Below are positions 27,515-36,215 of a DNA stretch of 64,000 nt, piece after piece (position 1 is the first letter of the stretch; every line of letters starts with the position of its first letter). The stretch is taken from positions 1,302,001-1,366,000 of the forward strand of contig NZ_CP022437.1 in assembly GCF_002224365.1 (NCBI RefSeq), in the 5' to 3' direction. The notes under the pieces are model-generated. The model was not told the DNA's origin. It saw only the letters and a list, made by a program, of their open reading frames with translations, and did not search any database. Made by a program: the position numbers and the translations under genes. The DNA is from Virgibacillus necropolis (GTDB lineage: Bacteria > Bacillota > Bacilli > Bacillales > Amphibacillaceae).

Positions 27515-28492
27515 TTATTCACTCCGATCATCATAATCATGAAAAGCTTCTGTTTTTTCTTGAATCAGATAAATTGGTCTTGCTTTTGTTTCGTTGAATA
27601 CTTTTCCTATATACAATCCAAGGATACCAAAGTTAAAAAAGATTAATCCTCCGATGAAGTAGATGGATACCATAACGCTGGTCCATCCTGGTACAGGTTG
27701 AAATAAGAAAAAATACCGGAACATTAAATATAGTCCATAAATAAACGAGACTAATGAGATTAAAAATCCAAACTGGATAGATAATCTTAGCGGTTTATTA
27801 GATTGTGAAATAATAGCATCCGTTCCGAGTGTAACCAGTTTCTTTATGTTATAGGATGATTTTCCTTCTTGTCTTTGGCAATGTTCTACCTGAACATTTG
27901 CCGTGTTATACCCCATCCACTTTATAAATAAGGGAAAGAAGCGGTTTTGTTCGTTCATTTTTCGAAAGCTCTCAATTACTTTTTTAGAACAGATACTGAA
28001 ATTGGCAACGGTGTGATCGGATGTTCGGTCAGCCAAATAATCATAAAATTTATAAAAAAGTTTGGATGAAGTTCGTTTAAGCCATGTATCTTGCCGGACT
28101 GTTCGATTGCCAAAAACGACATCATAACCTTCCTGCGCTTTTACGTATAATTTTGTTATTTCTTCTGGTTTATCTTGTAAATCACAGTCCATAACAACAA
28201 TCCAATCACCAATCGTATGGTCAAGGCCAGCGGTGATCGCATGGTGTTGACCAAAGTTACGCGAGAGGTTGATTCCTTTGATTCTATGATCCTTAGAACT
28301 TACTTGTTTAATCGTTTCCCAAGCATTGTCTGGACTAGCATCGTTTACTAAGATGATTTCAAATTGGGCTGGAATTTTTTCAATGGTGGTTTTTACCCGG
28401 TTACATAGCTCTACTAGACATGTTTCGCAACCGTAAACAGGGATGACTACTGATACTAATGGGTGATTTGTTCCCATTGCTTTACATACCAT
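27515..28492 (-). CDS. GT2 polyprenyl-phosphate glycosyltransferase (GtrB/ArnC/YkoT-like)
   Basis: 325 residues. The cytosolic GT2 domain (PLVSVVIPVYGCE, LVNDASPDN, DXD-type MDCDLQD, GNRTVRQDT) is followed by two C-terminal helices (around 235-260 and 270-300), the architecture of DPM1/ArnC/GtrB enzymes that move a nucleotide sugar onto undecaprenyl phosphate. It overlaps the rmlB end by about 37 bp; an inner ATG at 28477 is an alternative start. Its likely donor is the dTDP-sugar made by the neighbouring enzymes. Confidence 0.85.
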   Translation of the reverse strand: MVCKAMGTNHPLVSVVIPVYGCETCLVELCNRVKTTIEKIPAQFEIILVNDASPDNAWETIKQVSSKDHRIKGINLSRNFGQHHAITAGLDHTIGDWIVVMDCDLQDKPEEITKLYVKAQEGYDVVFGNRTVRQDTWLKRTSSKLFYKFYDYLADRTSDHTVANFSICSKKVIESFRKMNEQNRFFPLFIKWMGYNTANVQVEHCQRQEGKSSYNIKKLVTLGTDAIISQSNKPLRLSIQFGFLISLVSFIYGLYLMFRYFFLFQPVPGWTSVMVSIYFIGGLIFFNFGILGLYIGKVFNETKARPIYLIQEKTEAFHDYDDRSE

Positions 28493-29490
28493 TCTACTGT
28501 TTTTTTAAGTCCTGATTCTAAGGTCATTGATGGTTTCCAGCCCAATGTTTGACGTAGTTTTGTATCATCAACTGCATAGCGTCTATCATGTCCTAAGCGA
28601 TCTTCGGTGAATGTAATCAAATCGTTAAACGATTTGATTTGCGCTTTATTTCCAATTTCCGGCACGAGATGATCCAGAATTTCACATATTTCCCTTGCAA
28701 GTTCACTGTTTGTTTTTTCATTACCGCCACCAATAGTATAAGTTTCTAGGGCCTTTCCCTGGTGATAGATTTTATCCAATGCACTACAATGATCTTCTAC
28801 ATACAGCCAATCTCTTATATTTTTCCCATCCCCATAGATTGGGATTGACTCAGCCTTTAAAGCATTTGAGATAATGGTTGGAATCAGCTTTTCTGAATGT
28901 TGTCGTGGTCCATAGTTATTGGAACTGCTAGATATAACAACATTCATCCCATGCGTATATCCAAAGCTTTTTACAAGCATGTTTGCACTTGCCTTGGATG
29001 CACTATACGGATTGCGCGGATTGTAAGGTGTTTCTTCAGAGAATTTACCTTTCTTACCTAATGATCCATAAACTTCATCCGTTGATATTTGGTGGAATCG
29101 TCGTTCTGCGAGTAATCCATCTTTCTCCCAAACACTCTTAGCTGCTTGAAGGAGGGTGAAGGTACCGAGAACATTGGATTCCACAAAAGCTTTTGCGTCT
29201 TCAATTGATCGATCAACATGTGATTCTGCAGCAAAGTGAATGACTCCAGAAATGTTGAAATCGGAAAATATATCTTTCATCAGATTCTCATCTAGTATGT
29301 CTCCATGTATGAATTGATAGTTATCAAGATTTTCTACTTCAGATAAATTCCGCTTTGAGCCTGCATAAGTAAGTTTATCAATAGTGATTACCTGACTAGT
29401 TGGATACTTTTTCATAAAGTACGTAATAAAATTTGATCCGATAAATCCTGCTCCACCTGTAACTAAAAGGCTCGGTTTTTGATTATTCAT
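28456..29490 (-). CDS. rmlB: dTDP-glucose 4,6-dehydratase
   Basis: 344 residues of the extended SDR family: NAD motif TGGAGFIGSNF, STDEVYGSLG, catalytic YSASKA (NPRNPYSASKAS), and NNYGPRQHSEKLIP. It converts dTDP-glucose to dTDP-4-keto-6-deoxyglucose, substrate of the WecE-type transaminase downstream. ATG at 29490 (ATGAATAA) overlaps the rmlA stop, indicating coupling; a TTG six bases upstream is the longest-frame alternative. No rmlC or rmlD is nearby, which argues against rhamnose as the product. Confidence 0.93.
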   Translation of the reverse strand: MNNQKPSLLVTGGAGFIGSNFITYFMKKYPTSQVITIDKLTYAGSKRNLSEVENLDNYQFIHGDILDENLMKDIFSDFNISGVIHFAAESHVDRSIEDAKAFVESNVLGTFTLLQAAKSVWEKDGLLAERRFHQISTDEVYGSLGKKGKFSEETPYNPRNPYSASKASANMLVKSFGYTHGMNVVISSSSNNYGPRQHSEKLIPTIISNALKAESIPIYGDGKNIRDWLYVEDHCSALDKIYHQGKALETYTIGGGNEKTNSELAREICEILDHLVPEIGNKAQIKSFNDLITFTEDRLGHDRRYAVDDTKLRQTLGWKPSMTLESGLKKTVEWYVKQWEQITH

Positions 29491-30415
29491 TTTCAACCAG
29501 TCCTAACACGGGATTGCGATCAATCGAGTCCCAGTATTGTTGGGTATGTTTTCGATTGGCAATTTCCATCAGATATTGCCCGTAATCATTCTTTTCCATG
29601 GATTTTCCTTTTTCATAGAGTGATTCCCTTGTCATATACCCCATGTAAAAGGCGATTTCTTCTAGACATGCGAGTTTAAACCCCTGTCGTTGTTGAATGT
29701 TTCTTACAAATTCAGAAGCCTCGTATAAGGATTCATGTGTTCCTGCATCCATCCAGGCAAACCCTCTACCAAGGAGCTGAACATTTAATTGATCTCTTTT
29801 TAAATATTCCTTGTTTACATCCGTTATTTCTAATTCACCTCGTTCAGAAAAATTGAGTTTCTTTGCTATTTTTATAGACTTGTTATCATAAATATATAGG
29901 CCTGTAACGGCAAAATCTGATTTGGGTTCTATAGGTTTTTCTTCCAATGAAACTACTTTTTGATGTTGGTCGAATTCTACTACACCAAATCTTTTCGGGT
30001 CCTTCACGCGATAGCCAAATATCGTCGCATCGTTATGGTTCTGGATAGCGTTTCGTAAAATGTTCGTAAATCCTTGACCGTAAAAAATATTATCGCCGAG
30101 AATTAGTGTGACATCATCTTTACCAATAAATTTTTCTCCGATGATTAATGCTTCTGGAATTCCATTTGGATTTACCTGTTCACGGTACGTAAGAGAAATG
30201 CCAAACGATGAACCATCACCTAGTAAATCTTCAAATCTCTGCTTGTCAGATTCTGTGCTGATTATCATAATTTCTTTGATTCCAGCCAACATCAATACAG
30301 ACAACGGGTAATAAATCATCGGTTTATCGTAGACAGCTAGTAGATGTTTATTGATACTGTTTGTACTTGGCGCGAGCCTTGACCCGCTTCCCCCAGCAAG
30401 TATAATCCCCTTCAT
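29483..30415 (-). CDS. rmlA: Glucose-1-phosphate thymidylyltransferase
   Basis: 310 residues. The signature GIILAGGSGSRLAPST (dTTP-binding loop) is followed by YDKPMIYYPLS, LILGDNIFYG, EEKPIEPKSDFAVTGLYIYD and the WMDAGTHESL motif. It makes dTDP-glucose from glucose-1-phosphate and dTTP. It is the first gene of the seven-gene minus-strand operon, with a GGAGG site before the ATG. Slightly longer than typical RmlA (about 290), with the extra at the C-terminus. Confidence 0.93.
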   Translation of the reverse strand: MKGIILAGGSGSRLAPSTNSINKHLLAVYDKPMIYYPLSVLMLAGIKEIMIISTESDKQRFEDLLGDGSSFGISLTYREQVNPNGIPEALIIGEKFIGKDDVTLILGDNIFYGQGFTNILRNAIQNHNDATIFGYRVKDPKRFGVVEFDQHQKVVSLEEKPIEPKSDFAVTGLYIYDNKSIKIAKKLNFSERGELEITDVNKEYLKRDQLNVQLLGRGFAWMDAGTHESLYEASEFVRNIQQRQGFKLACLEEIAFYMGYMTRESLYEKGKSMEKNDYGQYLMEIANRKHTQQYWDSIDRNPVLGLVENE

Positions 30416-30677
30416 CCTATCGCCTCCATTGTGATAACGTTTCCATTGCTTATAAGAAAGAACCTTTTCTAATATACTATTGCCTCATTTCTAAAAAACT
30501 ATCTTACAATTCCATTGCATTTTTATTTCATACTTATTACCATGTTTTGGTAACTGATAAGATTGGTTCATCCGTATATACGTAGAAAACACTGAAGAAT
30601 AGGTCAAATTCATCTTAACGAATTATCCATAAAAAGGTACTATTAGTAATAGATAGATCAATCTTGGAGGTGGGAGC

Positions 30678-31532
30678 GTGACACAAAAAATTGCGGTTGC
30701 TTTCTTGCATGGGGCAGGAACACCTGATAAAGATTTCGCAGCTGAAATGATACGGAAAATTAAAGAAGGATTCTCGAAAAAATTAGGGATTGAAAATGCG
30801 AATCAGGAAATTGTTTTTGAAGCGGTGTTTTGGTCATCCGTTTTTGAGAAGGAAGAAAGGGAACTATTAAAACGTTTGCAAAAAAATGCTGATTTAGACT
30901 ACCTGTTGTTACGTCGCTTTGTTGTGGAATTTTTGGCAGATGCTGTGGCATACCAACCAACAAAGCAGGGGAGCCAAAATTATGATCGGGTAAATGCCTT
31001 TTTAGCAGAATCTATTCGTAGATTGAAACAAAAGGCTGGGCAATATGCACCATTATGTATCGTTAGCCATAGTCTAGGCTCAGTGGTCGCAAGTAATTAT
31101 TTCTATGACCTGCAATTTAAACAGGAAAATATTGGACCAAAGACAATGACTATTAAATCTGACACACCAATCGAAAAAGCCCAGACATTAGCGCTATTTT
31201 ATACAATCGGTAGCCCACTCGCATTATGGTCGATGCGATACCCGGATTTTGGTATCCCTATTCACGTTCCCTCTCCTGGTTTAGATAAAATTCACGCTCA
31301 TGTGCAGGGTGAATGGATAAACTTTTATGATAAGGATGATGTGCTAGCATTTCCATTAAAAGGATTAAACGATTATTATCAAGCTGCTGTAACGAAGGAT
31401 GTCAAGGTGAATGCCGGGGGATGGATGACAAGCTGGACGCCCCTTTCACATAATAAATACAATACGGATGTTGAAGTTATAAATCCAATTGTTGAAGGAT
31501 TAGTTCGGACATGGAAAGAAGTGAATGAGTAA
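30678..31532 (+). CDS. Alpha/beta-hydrolase-like protein
   Basis: 284 residues. AVAFLHGAGT near the start suits an oxyanion-hole strand, and the nucleophile elbow is SHSLGS around residue 137. DKDDVLA (near 225) and SHNKYNT (near 260) could supply the Asp and His. No signal peptide or membrane segment. GTG start follows GGAGGTGGGAG. Monocistronic, facing the divergent rmlA operon; a preQ1 unit follows. Substrate unknown; could be an esterase, lipase-like or non-enzymatic member. Confidence 0.7.
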   Translation: MTQKIAVAFLHGAGTPDKDFAAEMIRKIKEGFSKKLGIENANQEIVFEAVFWSSVFEKEERELLKRLQKNADLDYLLLRRFVVEFLADAVAYQPTKQGSQNYDRVNAFLAESIRRLKQKAGQYAPLCIVSHSLGSVVASNYFYDLQFKQENIGPKTMTIKSDTPIEKAQTLALFYTIGSPLALWSMRYPDFGIPIHVPSPGLDKIHAHVQGEWINFYDKDDVLAFPLKGLNDYYQAAVTKDVKVNAGGWMTSWTPLSHNKYNTDVEVINPIVEGLVRTWKEVNE

Positions 31533-31535
31533 AAG

Positions 31536-31562
31536 TTGACATCGTTTCTTTTCGTTTATATA
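31536..31562 (+). promoter_or_regulatory. Promoter of the preQ1-controlled queF unit
   Basis: TTGACA (31536-31541) and TATAAT (31557-31562), with a rather short 15-bp spacer, lie about 40 bp before the riboswitch aptamer. Confidence 0.6.
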
Positions 31563-31602
31563 ATAAGTCGAGTGTAATGGAGATTATTATTTTCGTTAAT
31601 TA

Positions 31603-31646
31603 CGGGAGAGGTTCTTAGCTTTTAACCCTCTATAAAAAACTAAGGA
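31603..31646 (+). ncRNA. PreQ1-I riboswitch aptamer
   Basis: GAGAGGTTCTTAGCTTTTAACCCTCT-type core followed by ATAAAAAACTAAGG fits the preQ1-I consensus. AGAGG/CCTCT form P1, the A-rich tail docks, and CTTAG (31612-31616) can pair with CTAAG (31638-31642) as the pseudoknot. It precedes a terminator and queF, whose product consumes the preQ1 precursor, so control by transcription termination in response to preQ1 is expected. Confidence 0.92.
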
Positions 31647-31661
31647 CAGATGATGTTATTT

Positions 31662-31697
31662 CAAAACCATGTGCCTTAGCTTAGGCCGTGGTTTTTT
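31662..31697 (+). terminator. Riboswitch expression-platform terminator
   Basis: AAACCATGTGCCT pairs with AGGCCGTGGTTT (one bulge and one wobble pair), followed by a T run. CCTTAG in its stem (31672-31677) can also pair with CTAAGG of the aptamer, giving a mutually exclusive antiterminator. Confidence 0.8.
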
Positions 31698-31795
31698 TCA
31701 CGTAAGGAAAGTATATAAGTTATAAGGAAACGCCGGTATAAGAAAAACTTCGCCATTCGCTATTAAGGAGGAGGCGAATGGCGAGTTTTCTAAAA
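31698..31795. repeat. Hairpin-rich repeat family B, divergent copy
   Basis: CACGTAAGGAAAGTATA..., then CGCCATTCG (31749-31757) pairing with CGAATGGCG (31773-31781), then AGTTTTCTA. It shares order and ends with copies at 36345, 54334 and 56890. It lies between the riboswitch terminator and queF. Confidence 0.65.
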
Positions 31796-31826
31796 TGCTT
31801 AAAAGAATAGACGAGGAGGTATTCAG

Positions 31827-32324
31827 ATGGAAGGTAGACGAGACGCAGACTTAACAGATTTGACGCTTCTAGGTAGTCAAGGAACCACCTATCAATTTGA
31901 CTATACACCAGAGGTTTTGGAAGCATTTGAAAATAAACACCAAAAAAGAGATTATTTTGTAAAACTTAATTGCCCTGAATTTACAACCTTATGTCCAAAA
32001 ACAGGTCAGCCGGATTTTGGTGCGGTTTATATCAGTTACATACCTGATATAAAGATGGTAGAAAGCAAGTCTTTAAAGCTTTATTTGTTTAGTTTCCGAA
32101 ATCATGGTGACTTTCATGAAGACAGTATGAACATTATCATGAATGATTTAATAGATTTGATGGATCCACGTTATATCGAAGTGTGGGGGAAATTCACACC
32201 GCGGGGAGGAATTTCCATTGACCCTTACTGTAATTATGGAAAGCCAGGGACTAAATTTGAACAGATGGCAGAACACCGTATGATGAATCATGATCTCTAT
32301 CCTGAGAAGATAGATAATCGTTAA
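31827..32324 (+). CDS. queF: NADPH-dependent 7-cyano-7-deazaguanine reductase
   Basis: 165 residues, type I QueF, which reduces preQ0 to preQ1 for queuosine synthesis. The catalytic cysteine is in EFTTLCP (Cys56) with Asp63 following (QPDFG), and the QueF signature [22 protein letters not shown] is present (read from about residue 81). GAGGAGGT precedes the ATG. It sits behind a preQ1-I riboswitch and is followed by a queuosine-precursor transporter gene. No queC, queD or queE is in the window. Confidence 0.95.
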   Translation: MEGRRDADLTDLTLLGSQGTTYQFDYTPEVLEAFENKHQKRDYFVKLNCPEFTTLCPKTGQPDFGAVYISYIPDIKMVESKSLKLYLFSFRNHGDFHEDSMNIIMNDLIDLMDPRYIEVWGKFTPRGGISIDPYCNYGKPGTKFEQMAEHRMMNHDLYPEKIDNR

Positions 32325-32372
32325 TTACTACTATTTCTTATGAGCAAGTAAAGGATAGGTTTTGGCGTTTAT

Positions 32373-32497
32373 CTGTCTAGCTCCAGCGCCTAGCCCGCCT
32401 GAGGTTTTAAGTCAAATCTCTTAGTGATAAAAACTATCACTAAGAGATTCGTCTTAAACTTGCCTGAGGCTGACCCAAGGCGCTTGCGCTTTTCTTA
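32373..32497. repeat. Nested-hairpin interspersed repeat (TGTCTAGCTCCAGCGCC type)
   Basis: The outer arms (TGTCTAGCTCCAGCGCCTAG and AAGGCGCTTGCGCTTTTCTTA-like) resemble a repeat common in Bacillaceae genomes. Inside, AATCTCTTAGTGATA (32415-32429) and its exact complement (32435-32449) form a 15-bp stem with a 5-nt loop. GCGCCT/AGGCGC adds an outer pairing. Confidence 0.7.
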
Positions 32498-32542
32498 TGA
32501 GGGTTGCTTTGATCCTTCCTAACACAAAAGGAAGAGGATTTG

Positions 32543-33154
32543 ATGTTTGTTTATTTAAACGCATTATTTGTTGGACTTTTACTTATTTCCAATATTTTAG
32601 GAGTTAAATTATTTAATATCGGAGAATTTATATTACCAGCAGCTGTAATTGTCTATGTGGCAACTTATTTAATTACTGATGTAATTGGGGAAGTATATGG
32701 AAAAGATGCAGCAAGAAAAACGGTTCAGGCAGGGTTCGTAACACAAGTTATTGCGTTACTATTTATTTATATTGCCATTCAACTACCTGCTGCGCCTGTG
32801 TTCGAATCGCAATCTGAGTTTGAAACAATTTTGGGCGGTAGTTTTAGAGTGATAGTGGCCAGTCTTATTTCGTACATTGCTAGTCAAAACCTAGATGTTA
32901 CTATTTTCCATCGGTTGAAGGCGAAACATGGTGACAAGAAACTTTGGCTAAGGAACAATCTATCAACGATGACAAGTCAGTTAGTTGATACTACTCTATT
33001 TATCACAATTGCATTTTGGGGGATTGTTCCTACAAATGTTTTGTTAGGCATGATTGCCACGCAATATGTTTTTAAACTTTGTATTGCCATAGTCGATACT
33101 CCTTTTGCTTATTTGTTGGTCAAAATGGCTAAGAGGAATGAAAAAGTTATGTAA
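32543..33154 (+). CDS. Queuosine precursor transporter (YhhQ/QPTR family)
   Basis: 203 residues with about six membrane helices, starting VYLNALFVGLLLISNILGVKLF and containing the family motif YLITDVIGEVYGKDAARK. YhhQ-type proteins import preQ0, preQ1 or queuine. ATG at 32543 is favoured by AAGGAAGAGG; the TTG just upstream is too close. It lies after queF, probably under the same preQ1 riboswitch, although a large hairpin repeat intervenes and could reduce read-through. Confidence 0.88.
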   Translation: MFVYLNALFVGLLLISNILGVKLFNIGEFILPAAVIVYVATYLITDVIGEVYGKDAARKTVQAGFVTQVIALLFIYIAIQLPAAPVFESQSEFETILGGSFRVIVASLISYIASQNLDVTIFHRLKAKHGDKKLWLRNNLSTMTSQLVDTTLFITIAFWGIVPTNVLLGMIATQYVFKLCIAIVDTPFAYLLVKMAKRNEKVM

Positions 33155-33173
33155 GTAAATTTTTCTAAATAAT

Positions 33174-33211
33174 AAAGTACAACGTCATATTAACATAACG
33201 TTGTACTTTTT
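33174..33211. terminator. Convergent terminator
   Basis: AAAGTACAACGT (33174-33185) pairs perfectly with ACGTTGTACTTT (33198-33209), followed by Ts on both strands. It separates the transporter gene from the convergent ABC permease gene. Confidence 0.85.
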
Positions 33212-33214
33212 AAT

Positions 33215-35074
33215 CTATACTTCTTTCGGCAAGACAATCCGCTTGTACATTTGAACGGTTAACCAATAATAGATGCCATAAATTAAGAGGAATATACTTA
33301 TTGGAAACCAAATCTTGGTATACGGTTCAACCAGAATGAAAGAGAACATTTGCATACCGACTAATACATGAATCAACCCGAGTAATGCTGGGAATAAGAA
33401 TACAAGGAATAATTCCTTATAAATAGATCTAACTAAAAGCGATTTACGCACACCAATTTTTCGTAACATACTGTAACGGTGTGTGTCAGCTGTTGCGCTT
33501 GATAAAAGCTTAAACATAAGCACACTTGCCATCATCATTAAAAAGGCTACACCTAGGAAAAATCCCATGAATATAGTTCCACTTGCCACGTTTTTTAAAA
33601 CCAAATAATTGGCAAGTTTACTGTCAAATTGCTGCATTTCCATCTCATTTGTTATTCCTGCTACCTGCTGTTGACGCTTTTCTATTTTTTTGATTAGTGG
33701 GATTGCATCTGTAAAATCTTCCACTCGTACATTCAATACTTTTTGTTCATTCATTGCTGCTTTTTGATAGTTTTCTTGATTTAAAATAAAAATGTCACGC
33801 TCGCCGAACATCTGATGATTAGCTCGTAGTTCGGTTAATAAGGCAGTGACCCATGGCTCAGGAATTGATTCTATTCCTTTAGCTTCTCCAAGAACATATT
33901 TTTCTCCTGGAATTGGGGTTGAAACCCGTTTTGCCTCAGGTAATTCCATTGACTTTGGATCAAATTGTTTAACTAGTGGAGGATGGTCCAGTAAATCCTT
34001 TTTTAAAAAATATACCCCTTCCTCATCCACTTTGTAATGATACGTGTTTTTTTCAACCGTATCCATTTTATTTACTAATTTCATATCTTTTTCCGTTGGT
34101 TGGTGTATCGCCACATCATTTGCCTGGAACATCGAAGCTTGCAATTCCACATTATTGTAGAATGATAATCCGGCAGCCATTGCGCCAAGCCCAAGTGCTA
34201 TAAGCATCGTAACAGTACCTAGGACCTTTGTTAATGCACTAATTCGAAACCGTAATTGCGCAAATGTAAAGGAGTTAATTCCCTTTTCATTTATTCGACG
34301 AATTCCTTTTAGTTTCTTCATTAGAAAAGGCAGAAGTGAAATGAACATCAAATACGTACCGATTGTAATCGTAATCGCTGCTAAAATCACCCCAAATTGC
34401 ATGAGCTTGTCTATATTAATCATGGCATAGTAACCTACCCCAATAAGTACGATAGCAAAAATCACCCCAATAATGGTCCAGCTGCCTTTAGCTTTTACCC
34501 CGTCGTGTTTTTGTTCAGCACGAAGGAGATCTAAAACTGACTTTCTAGCTATCTTCACTGCATTTACGATCGATGTCAGGAGGAATAATGCTACATAAAA
34601 AGTTACCGTTGTCACAATAGATGATAGATAAAAAGCTTGAAATCCTTCTCCTGAAAAGTCTAATTGGTTCATGATTAATGTTGCAATACCCTGGGCTAGA
34701 CCAACCCCAATAACTAATCCAATAATCAATGAAATGATTCCGATAAAAAAGGTTTCAAAGAACATGAGTTGTGTCACTTTATGCTTTTTGGCACCAAGTG
34801 TCATGTACATGCCCATTTCTTTTTGTCGCATCGAAAGCATAAAAGATGTAGCATAAAATATATAAAATAGTGTAATGGCAGCTAAAATAAAACTTCCTAC
34901 GTGAAAAATAAACATAATGGAAGCGATCATTGAGTTTGCTTCCAGGAACGCCTCGTTCTGTGCAAGTGTCTCAAACATATAAAATATCGAAATGGAAATC
35001 GTTAGTCCAAACAGCAGGACTAAATAATCTTTAAACATTTTTCGCATACTAGCAAATGATAATTTTAGTAACAT
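33215..35074 (-). CDS. BceB-type ABC permease (antimicrobial peptide resistance/sensing)
   Basis: 619 residues of the FtsX/MacB-related BceB family. TM1 is at about 17-37 and there are two groups of helices, with a roughly 200-residue outside domain (about 315-515) between the seventh and eighth helices, the part that recognises peptide antibiotics in BceB, PsdB and YxdM. It follows its ATPase by about 15 bp. Length is close to YxdM (about 620). No histidine kinase or response regulator gene is next to it, unlike most BceRSAB loci; control may come from elsewhere. Confidence 0.87.
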   Translation of the reverse strand: MLLKLSFASMRKMFKDYLVLLFGLTISISIFYMFETLAQNEAFLEANSMIASIMFIFHVGSFILAAITLFYIFYATSFMLSMRQKEMGMYMTLGAKKHKVTQLMFFETFFIGIISLIIGLVIGVGLAQGIATLIMNQLDFSGEGFQAFYLSSIVTTVTFYVALFLLTSIVNAVKIARKSVLDLLRAEQKHDGVKAKGSWTIIGVIFAIVLIGVGYYAMINIDKLMQFGVILAAITITIGTYLMFISLLPFLMKKLKGIRRINEKGINSFTFAQLRFRISALTKVLGTVTMLIALGLGAMAAGLSFYNNVELQASMFQANDVAIHQPTEKDMKLVNKMDTVEKNTYHYKVDEEGVYFLKKDLLDHPPLVKQFDPKSMELPEAKRVSTPIPGEKYVLGEAKGIESIPEPWVTALLTELRANHQMFGERDIFILNQENYQKAAMNEQKVLNVRVEDFTDAIPLIKKIEKRQQQVAGITNEMEMQQFDSKLANYLVLKNVASGTIFMGFFLGVAFLMMMASVLMFKLLSSATADTHRYSMLRKIGVRKSLLVRSIYKELFLVFLFPALLGLIHVLVGMQMFSFILVEPYTKIWFPISIFLLIYGIYYWLTVQMYKRIVLPKEV

Positions 35075-35089
35075 ATCATAACCTCCTTT

Positions 35090-35857
35090 CTACTCCATTT
35101 CGTGTGGCGACGCAAATTCAGCGAGCACATGAAGAATCTCCTGATGAAATTCATTTCTACTTCCAGCACGTCTAATTTCTTTATATAACGATCCGTCTTG
35201 AATAAATAAAATACGCTCACAATAACTTGCACTAAGTGGGTCATGGGTAACTAACATAATGGACACATCATGGTTTGTATTTAAATGAACCATTGCTTTC
35301 ATTAAGTCTTTAGCATTTTTCGAATCAAGCGCCCCAGTAGGTTCATCCGCTAAAATAATGGCAGGCTCGTGCACCAATGCTCGTGCTGCAGCTGCTCGTT
35401 GCTTTTGCCCACCAGAAACGGTGACAGGATATTTATCCAAGATAGCCTGGATGCCCAGTTTTTCCGCTACTTTTAAAACGCTTGGCTTAATTTTTTTCGA
35501 AGAGACACCTTGCAGTGACAATGGAAGTGCAATATTTTCATAGATGGTTAGGTTCTCTAATAAATTGAAGTCTTGAAAAATAAAACCTAATTGCTCAGAT
35601 CGAAAATCAGCTAATTGTCCTTGTTTCATTGTTGTGATATCAGTTCCAGCGATTTCTATTGTGCCACCTGTTGGTTTATCCAAGGTGGAAATAACATTTA
35701 ATAAGGTTGTTTTACCAGCACCAGACGGCCCCATAATTCCTACGAACTCTCCTGCCTGTATATCAAATGAAACACCATCTAATGCCTGGAACTGGTTTTC
35801 ATTTTTTTTACCAAAAGTTTTACGAACGTTTTTAACGTTTACAACTGCCTTACTCAT
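35090..35857 (-). CDS. BceA-type ABC ATPase
   Basis: 255 residues: Walker A GPSGAGKTT, Q-loop FIFQDFNLL, signature VSGGQKQR, Walker B IILADEPTGALD and the H-loop VTHD. This is the MacB/LolD/BceA branch, with the C-terminal extension typical of BceA partners. First gene of the two-gene unit; AGGAGGTAATAA precedes the ATG. Works with the BceB-like permease in a flux-sensing detoxification complex. Confidence 0.9.
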   Translation of the reverse strand: MSKAVVNVKNVRKTFGKKNENQFQALDGVSFDIQAGEFVGIMGPSGAGKTTLLNVISTLDKPTGGTIEIAGTDITTMKQGQLADFRSEQLGFIFQDFNLLENLTIYENIALPLSLQGVSSKKIKPSVLKVAEKLGIQAILDKYPVTVSGGQKQRAAAARALVHEPAIILADEPTGALDSKNAKDLMKAMVHLNTNHDVSIMLVTHDPLSASYCERILFIQDGSLYKEIRRAGSRNEFHQEILHVLAEFASPHEME

Positions 35858-35925
35858 TTTATTACCTCCTGTAAATTAATCTATTGCTAGTTTATCTATC
35901 TTGAAGGGATTATCCTATGTGTTTT

Positions 35926-35953
35926 CCTTACGAGAAGCTTACAGATTTGTAAG
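35926..35953 (-). promoter_or_regulatory. BceR-like operator upstream of the ABC transporter
   Basis: CTTACAGATTTGTAAG (35938-35953) is an inverted repeat with 6-bp arms, with a further half site CCTTACG at 35926-35932. It lies upstream of a probable GATAAT -10 box for the ABC genes (minus strand). Position and form suit a BceR-class response regulator; the regulator gene is not in this window. Confidence 0.5.
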
Positions 35954-35992
35954 GTATAATCGCTAATGTTACTGACTAAACAGAGCCATGTG

Positions 35993-36184
35993 TATAAGAG
36001 GATGTTCAAAAAGTCACCAAATGATAAACGGCGAATTTTTTCGTTGGCTTGTTTTTCCGGTTCTCATGTAGGAATAGCCTACATTCCGATCCTCAAACCT
36101 ACGCCGCCTCGAACTTGACGCACAGGACGTTGCGTTCTTTGTCGACCTTGTTTCTAATTTGCCGACTTTTTGAACACGCACTAT
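35993..36184. mobile_element. MITE-like element, copy 1
   Basis: Ends AGAGGATGTTCAAAAAGTC and GACTTTTTGAACACGCACT form imperfect terminal inverted repeats sharing TGTTCAAAAAGTC, bordered on each side by TATA. The inside encodes nothing. Copies occur at 49066-49228 and, inverted, 60341-60599. Confidence 0.65.
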
Positions 36185-36215
36185 AAACATATTTTAACAA
36201 TTATAAAAAAATTGA

